Assembly (NCBI GenBank): GCA_035506155.1
Contig: DATJPX010000066.1
Location: 1-64,000, forward strand
From: UBA877 sp035506155
GTDB lineage: Bacteria; Chloroflexota; Anaerolineae; Anaerolineales; Villigracilaceae
Length of the DNA: 64,000 bases
Reading direction: 5' to 3'
The notes beneath the pieces are model-generated. The model made no database searches, was not told the DNA's origin, and worked only from the letters and a program-made list of their open reading frames with translations. How positions within the stretch are numbered: the stretch's first letter is position 1; the number at the start of each line of letters is the position of its first letter. Made by a program: the position numbers and the translations under genes. Shown in pieces: positions 1 to 6,896 of this stretch.

Positions 1-139
1 TTTCGGAAAGATTCATCTCCCGGGCCACAGCTTGCACCCACGGGACCTCGGCGGATTTTGCCAGGATGCAAACTCCGGCTGGATTTCCGGCAAAGGGGTG
101 GTTCGTGAACGCATCGACCTGATAAATGGTTTGAGACAT
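1..139 (-). CDS. PhzF-family isomerase/epimerase, 5' part only
   Basis: The minus strand from an ATG at 139 is open to the window edge and encodes 46 residues beginning MSQTIYQVDAFTNHPFAGNP. A YQVDAFT start followed by FAGNPAGVC is the conserved N-terminus of the PhzF phenazine-biosynthesis-like family (diaminopimelate-epimerase fold), whose members isomerise small acids and are often of unknown substrate. A GGAG lies 5 bases upstream of the ATG. The gene is divergent from trmH. Family assignment is firm for so short a fragment; a role in phenazine synthesis should not be assumed. Confidence 0.8.
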   Translation of the reverse strand, partial: MSQTIYQVDAFTNHPFAGNPAGVCILAKSAEVPWVQAVAREMNLSE

Positions 140-204
140 ATGGGCTCCATTCCTCTTTACGTCGATTTCCTGTTTTACCATGCGGGGATTATATCTGAAT
201 CGGG

Positions 205-210
205 TAAAAT
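205..210 (+). promoter_or_regulatory. candidate -10 box of trmH (leaderless geometry)
   Basis: TAAAAT ends 6 bases before the ATG at 217, and no Shine-Dalgarno sequence lies between. If this is the -10 element, transcription would begin at about the A of the start codon. No good -35 is visible, so confidence is low. Confidence 0.35.
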
Positions 211-216
211 CAAGCC

Positions 217-1008
217 ATGCCTGAAACGATCATGAGCACCAGCAACCCGCTTGTCAAACTGATCCGCAGCCTGCGCCAGCATAAGGGGCGGGACGAGTCC
301 GGCCTGTTCCTGGTCGAAGGGATCCATCACGTCGGCGAGGCCAGCGAAGCCGGTTGGGATTTGCAGACCCTGGTGTATTCTCCCGAATTGCTGACCAGCG
401 AATACGGTCTGCAATTGGTTGAGTCGGTTTCCCATCGCGGGGTGCGATTGGCAGCCTTCAGCCGCGAGCTCTTTGCCGGCCTGGCCGATAAGGAGAATCC
501 ACAGGGCATCCTTGCGGTCGTCGCGCAGAAACACCTGGCGCTGAAGGAGCTGACCGGGGAAGCCATCCCCTGGGGCGCGGCTTGTGTATCACCGCAGGAC
601 CCCGGGAACGTCGGGACGATCCTGCGTACGCTGGACGCCGTTGGCGCAGGCGGACTGTTCATGCTGGACGGCGGCGTGGACCTCTACCATCCGTCCGTGG
701 TGCGGGCGAGCATGGGGACGTTGTTCTGGAAGCCGGTCATCCAGGCCTCCTTCAAGGAATTCGTGCTGTGGGCGCATGAGCATGAGTTCCTGCTGGTCGG
801 CTCTTCGGCCCACGCCGCGATGGACTACCGGGACTTTCGCCGGGAAAACCGGAAGGTCATCCTTCTCCTGGGAAGCGAGCAAAAAGGCCTCTCCGCGGAG
901 CAGCAGACCGCCTGCGACCTTCACCTGTCCATGCCGATGTTGGGCCGGGCTAGTTCGTTGAACCTGGCGGTGGCGGCCGGGGTCCTGCTCTATCGGATGA
1001 TGGAATAA
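217..1008 (+). CDS. TrmH/SpoU-family RNA 2'-O-methyltransferase
   Basis: 263 residues. SpoU methyltransferases transfer a methyl group from SAM to a ribose 2'-OH of tRNA or rRNA through a C-terminal trefoil knot. All three SPOUT motifs are visible: DPGNVGTILRT (motif 1), LLGSEQKGLS (motif 2) and the SSLNLAVAAGVLLY segment (motif 3) at the C-terminus. The N-terminal 100 residues form the usual substrate-binding domain (LVEGIHHV). The start could be 217 or the in-frame ATG at 232; 217 is chosen because a TAAAAT lies six bases upstream and neither ATG has a ribosome site. It ends at a bidirectional terminator. Which RNA position it modifies cannot be told. Confidence 0.9.
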   Translation: MPETIMSTSNPLVKLIRSLRQHKGRDESGLFLVEGIHHVGEASEAGWDLQTLVYSPELLTSEYGLQLVESVSHRGVRLAAFSRELFAGLADKENPQGILAVVAQKHLALKELTGEAIPWGAACVSPQDPGNVGTILRTLDAVGAGGLFMLDGGVDLYHPSVVRASMGTLFWKPVIQASFKEFVLWAHEHEFLLVGSSAHAAMDYRDFRRENRKVILLLGSEQKGLSAEQQTACDLHLSMPMLGRASSLNLAVAAGVLLYRMME

Positions 1009-1013
1009 GAAAA

Positions 1014-1038
1014 GGGACGCAACGGTGCGTCCCTTTTT
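1014..1038. terminator. bidirectional intrinsic terminator
   Basis: GGGACGCA and TGCGTCCC form a perfect 8-bp stem with a 4-base loop, followed by five T on the + strand and preceded by an A run that serves the minus strand. It separates trmH from the convergent moeA/VKOR set. Confidence 0.85.
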
Positions 1039-1060
1039 GAAAACCCGGATCGAGGTTGGG

Positions 1061-1288
1061 TCAGATTTCGTCTTCGTCTTCTTCCCAAAGATCGTCCTCT
1101 TCCTCCTCGGCTTCTTCATCTTCCCATTCTTCCAGTTCCTCTTCCTCCCAGTCCTCGCTTGCGGCAGCTTCCTCGTTGGGGGAATAAGTGGCACAACCGG
1201 TGTCGGGGTCTAGTTCGACAGCCGCGGCACTGCAGTAACCGTCATCAATGAAGACGCAATCAGTGTAGTGGCAGCGAATGCGGGGCAT
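1061..1288 (-). CDS. small Cys-rich (DUF1540-like) protein with acidic tail
   Basis: 75 residues. The N-terminal 38 residues carry four Cys in a C-x4-C-x6-C-x12-C arrangement (RCHYTDC, YCSAAAV, TGCATY) that resembles the DUF1540 family of short, probably metal-binding domains of unknown role. The last 33 residues are almost entirely Glu and Asp with a few Trp, an unusual low-complexity acidic tail. It lies downstream of the VKOR gene on the same strand with a 21-base gap, so probably co-transcribed. The protein is probably real because the Cys pattern is conserved in style and a GGAG-type site precedes the ATG. No function is known. Confidence 0.7.
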   Translation of the reverse strand: MPRIRCHYTDCVFIDDGYCSAAAVELDPDTGCATYSPNEEAAASEDWEEEELEEWEDEEAEEEEDDLWEEDEDEI

Positions 1289-1309
1289 GAAATCCTCCTG
1301 GCGAGCAGT

Positions 1310-1759
1310 TTATTTGAACAGCCGGATAATGGCAAGGATAAGGATAAGGGTAATGATCGTGGCCGAGGCCATGCAGAATGGACAGACGGCATGGATCACG
1401 TAGAATTCCAGATAGGTCAGATAAGCCGAAAAAGCCACCCCGGCCAGGCTGATTCCGAAGACTGCCAGCGGTCCGTTCTCTTTGAGAAGCTTGGACCGGG
1501 TTTCCATGAAAACGATTCCGGCGATCGCCAGGTATGCCAGGATCCCAAAGACGGAGACCGGGATTCCATAGATCATGGAATACGAGCTGTTGTTTACGGT
1601 GATGCAGCCGTGATTTCCCACGCACATCACTTCCGCCTGGGTGTACTTAAGGATCAACAGGTAGATTGCGTCTACCATCCCCAGAATAGCCAAACCGATG
1701 GTGGTCCACTTCAAAATCTGTTCGAAGCGTGAAACGGGGTGTTTTATTGGATTTGCCAT
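1310..1759 (-). CDS. VKOR-family membrane thiol oxidoreductase
   Basis: 149 residues with four to five membrane helices. Bacterial VKOR homologues use quinone to reoxidise a periplasmic or extracytoplasmic thiol oxidase, replacing DsbB. The hallmark residues are present: loop Cys46 and Cys52 (MCVGNHGC), the conserved Ser/Asn region before the second helix, and the CPFC active site at Cys126-Cys129 near the quinone. No thioredoxin domain is fused, so a separate DsbA-like partner must exist elsewhere. The ATG overlaps the 3' end of moeA by 16 bases, indicating an operon. Its likely role is disulfide formation in secreted proteins such as the many Cys-containing lipoproteins of this window. Confidence 0.9.
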   Translation of the reverse strand: MANPIKHPVSRFEQILKWTTIGLAILGMVDAIYLLILKYTQAEVMCVGNHGCITVNNSSYSMIYGIPVSVFGILAYLAIAGIVFMETRSKLLKENGPLAVFGISLAGVAFSAYLTYLEFYVIHAVCPFCMASATIITLILILAIIRLFK

Positions 1760-2973
1760 ATCTCCACTTCCGTGCCTGCAGGCAGCGATTTTACCCCAGA
1801 GGGCACAATCAGTAAAGCATTTGCCTGAACGAGTGAGAAGATATTGCCGGAACCCTGGTGGCCGGTCAGGCGGGCAACCAGGCGGCCGTTCTCTTCCCTG
1901 ACGACGGCGCGCAGATAGGATTCGCGCCCGTCCGATTCCACCGCCTCTGCCAGGAATGCCTTCTGGCTTGAGCGAGGGTGGATTGTAGAGCCGGATAGTT
2001 TTTCGAGCGCCGGCTGGACGAAAACTTCGAACCCGACGAACGCCGAGACTGGATTCCCTGGCAACCCGAAGTAGGGTATCCCGGCGTAGTTGCCGAACGC
2101 CAGGGGTTTGCCCGGCCGCATGTTCACTTTCCAGAAGTCCAGCTTTCCGTTCGCCGCGACCACGGATTTGACGTAATCGAAGGCGCCCACGCTGACCCCG
2201 GCTGAAGAGACGATCGCATCTGCTTTCGCCTCGACCGCCCGATCCAGCCTGGACCGGACGTCGGCTTCACTATCTTTTGCGACTCCCAGCCGGATCAGCT
2301 CGACGCCCGCGTTCTCCGCAAGGCTGGAAAGGATGAACGAGTTGGAGTCGTGGATCTTGCCGGGTGTCAATTCGGCCTCTACGGGGAGCAACTCGTCCCC
2401 GCTCGACAGCAGGGCCACTCTGGGTTGGCGGAAGACCGGGACCCTGGCGACGCCGAGCATGGCCAATAGACCGATTTCCTGGGCCCGCAGGCGCGTCCCT
2501 GCACTGAGGACCTGGTCGCCTTTGTGCAGGTCGTCGCCCCGGCGGCGGACATTCTCGCCGTGGCGCATTTCCTTGCGGACCTCGACCCGATTGGGAGCGG
2601 TCGTGCCTGGGTTGCGTACTCCGAAGTCGGTGTCTTCCACCATGACGACCGTTTCCGCCCCCGGGGGCAGGGCTGCCCCGGTCATAATCCGGGCCGCCTG
2701 TCCGGGCATCAGGGGCACGTTGGAGAAATCCCCTGCCCGGATGTCGGCGACCACGCTCAGGGTACGCGGCGAAGCGGGCCCGGCGCCGACCGTGTCGGCG
2801 GCGAGGACGGCAAAACCGTCCACGGACGAATTGTCGAAGAGGGGGAGATCGATGCTGGCGTGAATGTCTTCGGCCAGGACGCGGCCTGTAACGCGTTCGA
2901 GCGGAACACGAGTCCCGTCGACCGGGTGGAAAACTTCCAGGATGCGTTCGCGTGCCTCAGAGACACTTAACAT
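1744..2973 (-). CDS. moeA: molybdopterin molybdenumtransferase MoeA
   Basis: 409 residues from the preferred start. MoeA inserts molybdate into adenylylated molybdopterin, the last step of molybdenum cofactor synthesis. Seen are the N-terminal LPLFDNSSVDGFA segment, the GAxLPPGAE region, the GDEL motif (LLSSGDELLP) and the SAGVSVGAFDYVK and MRPGKPLAFG motifs of the MPT-binding MoCF domain. Length fits the family. An upstream in-frame ATG (3006) overlaps a TATAAT hexamer and has no ribosome site, whereas the ATG at 2973 follows an AAGGAG, so 2973 is chosen. No other moa/moe gene is in view. Confidence 0.93.
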   Translation of the reverse strand: MLSVSEARERILEVFHPVDGTRVPLERVTGRVLAEDIHASIDLPLFDNSSVDGFAVLAADTVGAGPASPRTLSVVADIRAGDFSNVPLMPGQAARIMTGAALPPGAETVVMVEDTDFGVRNPGTTAPNRVEVRKEMRHGENVRRRGDDLHKGDQVLSAGTRLRAQEIGLLAMLGVARVPVFRQPRVALLSSGDELLPVEAELTPGKIHDSNSFILSSLAENAGVELIRLGVAKDSEADVRSRLDRAVEAKADAIVSSAGVSVGAFDYVKSVVAANGKLDFWKVNMRPGKPLAFGNYAGIPYFGLPGNPVSAFVGFEVFVQPALEKLSGSTIHPRSSQKAFLAEAVESDGRESYLRAVVREENGRLVARLTGHQGSGNIFSLVQANALLIVPSGVKSLPAGTEVEIWQIQ

Positions 2974-2977
2974 AAAA

Positions 2978-3010
2978 GTCGCCGCTCCTTGGGAAAGCGG
3001 CGACATTATA
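2978..3010 (-). promoter_or_regulatory. TATAAT plus 9-bp inverted repeat before moeA
   Basis: On the minus strand a perfect TATAAT (3010-3005) is followed at once by GTCGCCGCT, nine bases, and AGCGGCGAC, a perfect 9-bp inverted repeat ending five bases before the moeA ATG. Its right arm covers part of the AAGGAG ribosome site. It could be an operator at the transcription start or, if transcription starts further upstream, a hairpin that masks the ribosome site. No good -35 is seen. Confidence 0.4.
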
Positions 3011-3023
3011 CCACGACGGAACG

Positions 3024-3056
3024 AAAAGGACCCGGTCGCTTGCCTGGACCGGGTCC
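3024..3056 (-). terminator. serC terminator
   Basis: A perfect 10-bp stem (GGACCCGGTC with GACCGGGTCC) is followed on the minus strand by TTTT. It lies 15 bases after the serC stop codon. Confidence 0.85.
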
Positions 3057-3071
3057 CTGAACTGCATTTTA

Positions 3072-4163
3072 TCAGCCGTTCTTCTGCTGGAATTCCTTCA
3101 TGAACTTGACCAGGGCTTCGGATGCTTCGATCGGCAGGGCGTTATACAGGGAGGCGCGCATGCCGCCAACCGAGCGGTGGCCCTTGAGGCCGATCAGGTC
3201 CTGCTTCTTGGCTTCGCCGGCGAACTGCTCTTCCAGAGCTTCGGAGGGCAGGCGAAAAGTGATGTTCATCCGCGAGCGGTCGGACTTGGCATGGCCCTTG
3301 TAGAAACCGCCGGATTCGTCGATGGCTTTGTAGACCAGATCGGCTTTGGCCTGGTTACGCTTCTCGATGGCTTGCAGGCCGCCCAGTCCCTTGGCCCACT
3401 TCAGCACCAGCCCAACGATGTAGATGGACCAGCAGGGCGGGGTGTTCAGCAGGGAGTTCTCTTCGGCCAGCGCCTTGTAGTCGAGCAGGTTCGGCAGATT
3501 GGCAGGGATCTTTTCGAGCAGATCGTCGCGGATGATGCAGATGGCCACGCCGGCCGGGCCGGCGTTCTTCTGCGCGCCGGCGTAGATCATGGCGTATTTG
3601 GAGACGTCGATCGGGCGGCTGATGAAGTCTGACGAGGCGTCGCAGATCAACGGGACGCCGGCCGGCGGGGTGGGCTCGGTGAAATATTCCACCCCGTGGA
3701 TGGTTTCGTTGGAGGTGAAGTGCAGGTACGCAGCCTGCGGGTCGAGCTTGAGCTCGGACTGCGCCGGCAGGTGGTTGAAGTTGTCGGCGTCCAGGCTGGC
3801 GGCTGCCTTGGCGGCTCCGAGCTTCTGGGATTCCTTGAAGGCTTTCTTGCTCCAGGTGCCGGTGACGATGTAATCCGCGCTGGCGCTGGCCGGGCGGAAG
3901 TTCATCGGGACCATAGCGAATTGCAGGCTGGCGCCGCCCTGGATGAACAGGATCTTGTAGTTGGCGGGGATCTTCAGCAGCTCGGTCAGGTCTTTTTGCG
4001 CCTCGCTCACGATGGCTTCGAACTCCTTCGAGCGATGGCTGATCTCCATAACCGACATACCAGTACCCTTGTAGTCGAGCATCTCTGCCTGTGCCTGCTG
4101 GAGGACTTCCAGCGGGAGGGCGGCTGGTCCGGGGTTGAAATTAAAAACACGTTTGGCGGCCAT
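3072..4163 (-). CDS. serC: phosphoserine aminotransferase SerC
   Basis: 363 residues, typical of the family. SerC is a PLP-dependent transaminase that converts 3-phosphohydroxypyruvate and glutamate to O-phosphoserine in the cytosol. Visible are the N-terminal FNFNPGPAALP, the GTGMSVMEISHRS phosphate-binding stretch, the GGASLQFAMVPMN motif, the PLP lysine in YAGAQKNAGPAG, and the C-terminal GHRSVGGMRASLYNA. The ATG follows an AGAGGAGT. It is divergent from serA over a 306-base regulatory region, so the two steps of the pathway are adjacent but separately transcribed. Confidence 0.97.
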   Translation of the reverse strand: MAAKRVFNFNPGPAALPLEVLQQAQAEMLDYKGTGMSVMEISHRSKEFEAIVSEAQKDLTELLKIPANYKILFIQGGASLQFAMVPMNFRPASASADYIVTGTWSKKAFKESQKLGAAKAAASLDADNFNHLPAQSELKLDPQAAYLHFTSNETIHGVEYFTEPTPPAGVPLICDASSDFISRPIDVSKYAMIYAGAQKNAGPAGVAICIIRDDLLEKIPANLPNLLDYKALAEENSLLNTPPCWSIYIVGLVLKWAKGLGGLQAIEKRNQAKADLVYKAIDESGGFYKGHAKSDRSRMNITFRLPSEALEEQFAGEAKKQDLIGLKGHRSVGGMRASLYNALPIEASEALVKFMKEFQQKNG

Positions 4164-4253
4164 TGTATTACTCCTCTTTAGACTGGATATTACGGCAGAG
4201 CTTCCCTGCCGGGGATTCCGCGAACGACTTTGGCTGGATTATAGCCGATTGAG

Positions 4254-4282
4254 ATTATATCCGTGAGTGTAAAATTTCACAA
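4254..4282 (-). promoter_or_regulatory. serC promoter
   Basis: On the minus strand TTGTGA (4282-4277) and TATAAT (4259-4254) are separated by exactly 17 bases. The predicted leader is about 85 bases and ends with a good ribosome site. Confidence 0.65.
4268..4281. promoter_or_regulatory. palindromic operator candidate over the serC -35
   Basis: TGTAAAATTTCACA is a 14-base near-perfect palindrome (one mismatched pair) covering almost all of the serC -35 hexamer, the position expected for a repressor site. The cognate regulator is not identifiable. Confidence 0.35.
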
Positions 4283-4330
4283 TGTAATCGCCTGATTTTA
4301 CCAGAAGTATAGACAACTTGGCAATATTGG

Positions 4331-4359
4331 TTGACAATAAGGGTGCGGGTTGATACAAT
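4331..4359 (+). promoter_or_regulatory. serA promoter
   Basis: A perfect TTGACA (4331-4336), a 17-base spacer and TACAAT (4354-4359) form a strong sigma-70-type promoter. The start of transcription should be near 4366, giving a leader of about 104 bases before the serA ATG. Confidence 0.85.
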
Positions 4360-4388
4360 CGATTGTGTAATTTTTCTCAAGCTCATTA

Positions 4389-4428
4389 ACAGGGTTCCAC
4401 GGAATGCGCCGCCGGGTGCCCTGTTTTT
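4389..4428 (+). promoter_or_regulatory. terminator-like hairpin in the serA leader (attenuator candidate)
   Basis: ACAGGG (4389-4394) pairs with CCCTGT (4419-4424), with an inner CAC/GTG pairing, and is followed at once by five T. It lies between the serA promoter and its ribosome site, so if it terminates transcription it must do so conditionally. No known riboswitch, T-box or leader peptide is recognised. Confidence 0.45.
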
Positions 4429-4469
4429 GTATATTGCGATATGATTAACATCCCAAGGAGGAAGAAGCC

Positions 4470-5372
4470 ATGAAGATCTTAGTATGTGACAAGACCGAAG
4501 CAGATGCGATCGAGCGGATGCGCGCCGCTGGCCTGACGGTTGATACCAACTTCGAGATCACTCCCGAAGAGCTGCCCAACGTTCTCCCGGCTTATGACGG
4601 GATGGTCGTTCGCAGCCGGACCAAGGTCCGCCAGCCGTTGATCGATGTCTGCCCCAACCTGAAGGTGATCGTGCGCGGGGGCGTCGGCCTGGATACCATC
4701 GATGCCGAGTACGCCCGTTCCAAGGGGATCACCGTCATGAATACCCCCAAAGCCAGCAGCGCCTCCGTGGCGGAGCTGGCGCTGGCGTTCATGTTTGGCC
4801 TGGCCCGCTCGACCTATAAGGCCACTGCCACCATGAAAGCCGAAAAATGGGAGAAGAAAGCCTTCGAAGGCGACGAGCTGGGCGGAAAGACCCTCGGCCT
4901 GGTCGGAATCGGCAACATTGGCAAGGAAGTTGCCAAGCGGGCAAATGCCCTGGGCATGACCGTCGTTGCCTACGACCCGTACGTCAAGGAAGCCGAAGGC
5001 GTCAAACTGGTCTCGCTGGATGAACTGCTGGCGCAAGCAGATTACATCAGCCTGCACCTGCCCAAGACCAAGGAATCCGCCGACATGATCGGCAAGGCCC
5101 AGTTCGAGAAGATGAAGACCGGCGTGCGTGTCATCAACTGCGCCCGCGGCGGCATCATCAACGAGGAGGCGCTTTACGACGCCCTGACCACTGGTAAGGT
5201 CGCCGGCGCGGCGTTGGACGTCTATGCCGAGGAGCCGCCGACGAACTGGAAGCTGGTCAAACTGGACAATGTGATCTGTTCGCCTCACATCGGAGCCGCC
5301 ACCAAGGAAGCCCAGGGACGGGTTGGCGCCGAAGTGGCCGAGAAGTTGATCGAGTTTGCCAAGGGCAAATAA
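4470..5372 (+). CDS. serA: D-3-phosphoglycerate dehydrogenase, short form
   Basis: 300 residues. It oxidises 3-phosphoglycerate to 3-phosphohydroxypyruvate with NAD, the first step of serine synthesis. Motifs of the D-isomer 2-hydroxyacid dehydrogenase fold are clear: VRSRTKV, VIVRGGVGLDTID, the Rossmann GLVGIGNIGKEVAKRA, the RGGIINEEAL segment after the catalytic Arg, and the catalytic SPHIGAAT His. The C-terminal ACT regulatory domain found in long SerA enzymes is absent, so serine feedback through ACT is not expected; control may instead act through the leader hairpin. AAGGAGG lies 8 bases before the ATG. It is followed by DUF1015 in an operon. Confidence 0.93.
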   Translation: MKILVCDKTEADAIERMRAAGLTVDTNFEITPEELPNVLPAYDGMVVRSRTKVRQPLIDVCPNLKVIVRGGVGLDTIDAEYARSKGITVMNTPKASSASVAELALAFMFGLARSTYKATATMKAEKWEKKAFEGDELGGKTLGLVGIGNIGKEVAKRANALGMTVVAYDPYVKEAEGVKLVSLDELLAQADYISLHLPKTKESADMIGKAQFEKMKTGVRVINCARGGIINEEALYDALTTGKVAGAALDVYAEEPPTNWKLVKLDNVICSPHIGAATKEAQGRVGAEVAEKLIEFAKGK

Positions 5373-5385
5373 CCAACCAAGAATA

Positions 5386-5407
5386 GGGGCGACCGGCCGG
5401 TCGCCCC
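5386..5407. repeat. perfect 22-base palindrome between serA and DUF1015 gene
   Basis: GGGGCGACCGG is immediately followed by its own complement, giving an 11-bp stem. There is no clear T run, so it is more likely an mRNA-stabilising or weakly attenuating intercistronic hairpin than a full terminator. Confidence 0.6.
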
Positions 5408-5428
5408 TGCCATTTTGAGGGTAACCGG

Positions 5429-6745
5429 ATGAAAATCTACGACGATATCGGTATCGGAGTACCTCAGATCCACCTGCCCAAACCCGGCACGGACCTGACG
5501 CGCTGGGCGGTCATTGCTTGTGACCAGTTCACCTCCCAACCGGAATACTGGCAGGAGGTCGAGAAGCTGGTTGGGTCGGCCCCCTCGACCTACAACCTGG
5601 TCCTGCCCGAAGTCTTCTTGGAAAAACCGGGCGAGGCCGAGCGGGTTGGATCGATCCAGAACAGTATGCGCGTTTACTTGGACCGAGGCATACTCCAGCC
5701 GCGCGATGGCTTGATTTATGTCGAGCGTACCGCCCTCGGCAAGACCCGTAAAGGCCTTGTACTTTGTCTGGACCTCGAGCGCTACGATTTCAACAAGGGC
5801 TCCTCCAGCCTGATCCGGGCGACTGAGGGGACGATCGTCGAACGCCTGCCCCCGAGAATGAAGATCCGCCAGGGTGCGGCGCTCGAGCTGCCGCACATCC
5901 TGGTATTAATCGACGACCCGGACCGGACGACCATCGAACCGGTCGGGACTGCCAAAGCCAAGCTGGAAAAAATATACGATTTCGACTTGATGCTTGGCTC
6001 CGGCCACCTGACCGGCTACGCCGTCGAGGCGGCCTTGGAGGCCCGGGTCGTTGCGGCGCTGCGCGGTTTGGCCAAGCCGGAAGCCTTTGCTGCCAAATAC
6101 GGGATCGGGAAAGACAAACCGGTCCTGCTGTTTGCCATGGGTGATGGGAACCATTCCCTGGCGACGGCCAAGGCCGTCTGGGAAAAGATGAAGCCTTCGG
6201 TCGGTATGGACCATCCGGCGCGGTATGCACTGGTGGAGATCGAAAACGTCCATGACGAAGGCCTGGAATTCGAACCGATCCATCGGGTGGTATTCGGTTT
6301 GAAACAGGACATCCTCCCTGTCATGCAGGCACATTTCGGCGCCAATATCTCCTTCACCCAGATTGCCAGCGCCGAGGCAATGGTCCAGCGGGTGGATCAG
6401 GCCAAAGGCCCCAAACAATCCATCGGCCTGATCGGCGGCGGGACATCCTTTGGGGTGATCGAAATCGAGCACCCCTCCACAAACCTGCCGGTTGGCACCC
6501 TGCAATCGTTCCTAGACGGATTCCTGAAGGCGGGTGGGGCGGAAAAAATCGATTACGTCCACGGCGAAGACGTCGTCTGCAGGCTGGGAGCGGAACCGGG
6601 AAATGCCGGATTCTACGTCCCCGGAATGGACAAGTCCGACCTGTTCAAGACGGTCATCCTGGACGGGGCCCTGCCGCGTAAGACTTTTTCGATGGGGGAA
6701 GCCAAAGAGAAACGCTTTTACATGGAAGCGCGGAAGATCATCTAG
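5429..6745 (+). CDS. DUF1015 family protein
   Basis: 438 residues, the usual length of DUF1015. The family's signature MGDGNHSLATAKAVWE lies near residue 235, with an earlier LPLP-type N-terminal AVIACDQFTSQPEYW segment. Biochemical function is unknown; members are regularly found beside serA and serC, as here, so a role linked to serine or phosphohydroxypyruvate metabolism is plausible but unproven. It begins 56 bases after serA, with a GAGGGTAA ribosome site, and ends at a strong terminator. No membrane segment or signal peptide is seen. Confidence 0.85.
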   Translation: MKIYDDIGIGVPQIHLPKPGTDLTRWAVIACDQFTSQPEYWQEVEKLVGSAPSTYNLVLPEVFLEKPGEAERVGSIQNSMRVYLDRGILQPRDGLIYVERTALGKTRKGLVLCLDLERYDFNKGSSSLIRATEGTIVERLPPRMKIRQGAALELPHILVLIDDPDRTTIEPVGTAKAKLEKIYDFDLMLGSGHLTGYAVEAALEARVVAALRGLAKPEAFAAKYGIGKDKPVLLFAMGDGNHSLATAKAVWEKMKPSVGMDHPARYALVEIENVHDEGLEFEPIHRVVFGLKQDILPVMQAHFGANISFTQIASAEAMVQRVDQAKGPKQSIGLIGGGTSFGVIEIEHPSTNLPVGTLQSFLDGFLKAGGAEKIDYVHGEDVVCRLGAEPGNAGFYVPGMDKSDLFKTVILDGALPRKTFSMGEAKEKRFYMEARKII

Positions 6746-6775
6746 CCTGGCTGATGGCTTAGGCGTAAAAGAGTG

Positions 6776-6803
6776 AGAGCCGGTAATGTGGCCGGCTCTT
6801 TTT
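6776..6803 (+). terminator. terminator of the serA-DUF1015 operon
   Basis: AGAGCCGG and CCGGCTCT form an 8-bp stem with an 8-base loop followed by five T. Confidence 0.85.
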
Positions 6804-6896
6804 ATTGTGGATTGTTAGCCGGAAGATAGGCAAACCAGCGAGGATTGTTCTATTGTTGAGGGGAATAAATCTTAGACCAAAAAAGGATGACTCTGA

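Larger units (their letters stand above)
4164..4469. promoter_or_regulatory. serC/serA divergent regulatory region
   Basis: This gene-free interval holds the serC promoter, an overlapping palindrome, the serA promoter and a terminator-like leader hairpin, each listed separately. A second TATAAT for the minus strand lies at 4243-4238. No coding sequence is seen in it. Confidence 0.7.

Noticed and set aside
1025..1213. A small + strand frame with hydrophobic translation opposite the acidic tail
   Set aside because: The Phe/Leu-rich translation is simply the complement of the Glu-rich tail; no ribosome site, and it starts inside the terminator.
5386..5407. Full terminator between serA and DUF1015 gene
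   Set aside because: The stem is strong but lacks a T run, and the DUF1015 gene has no promoter of its own that I can see, so an intercistronic hairpin is more likely.
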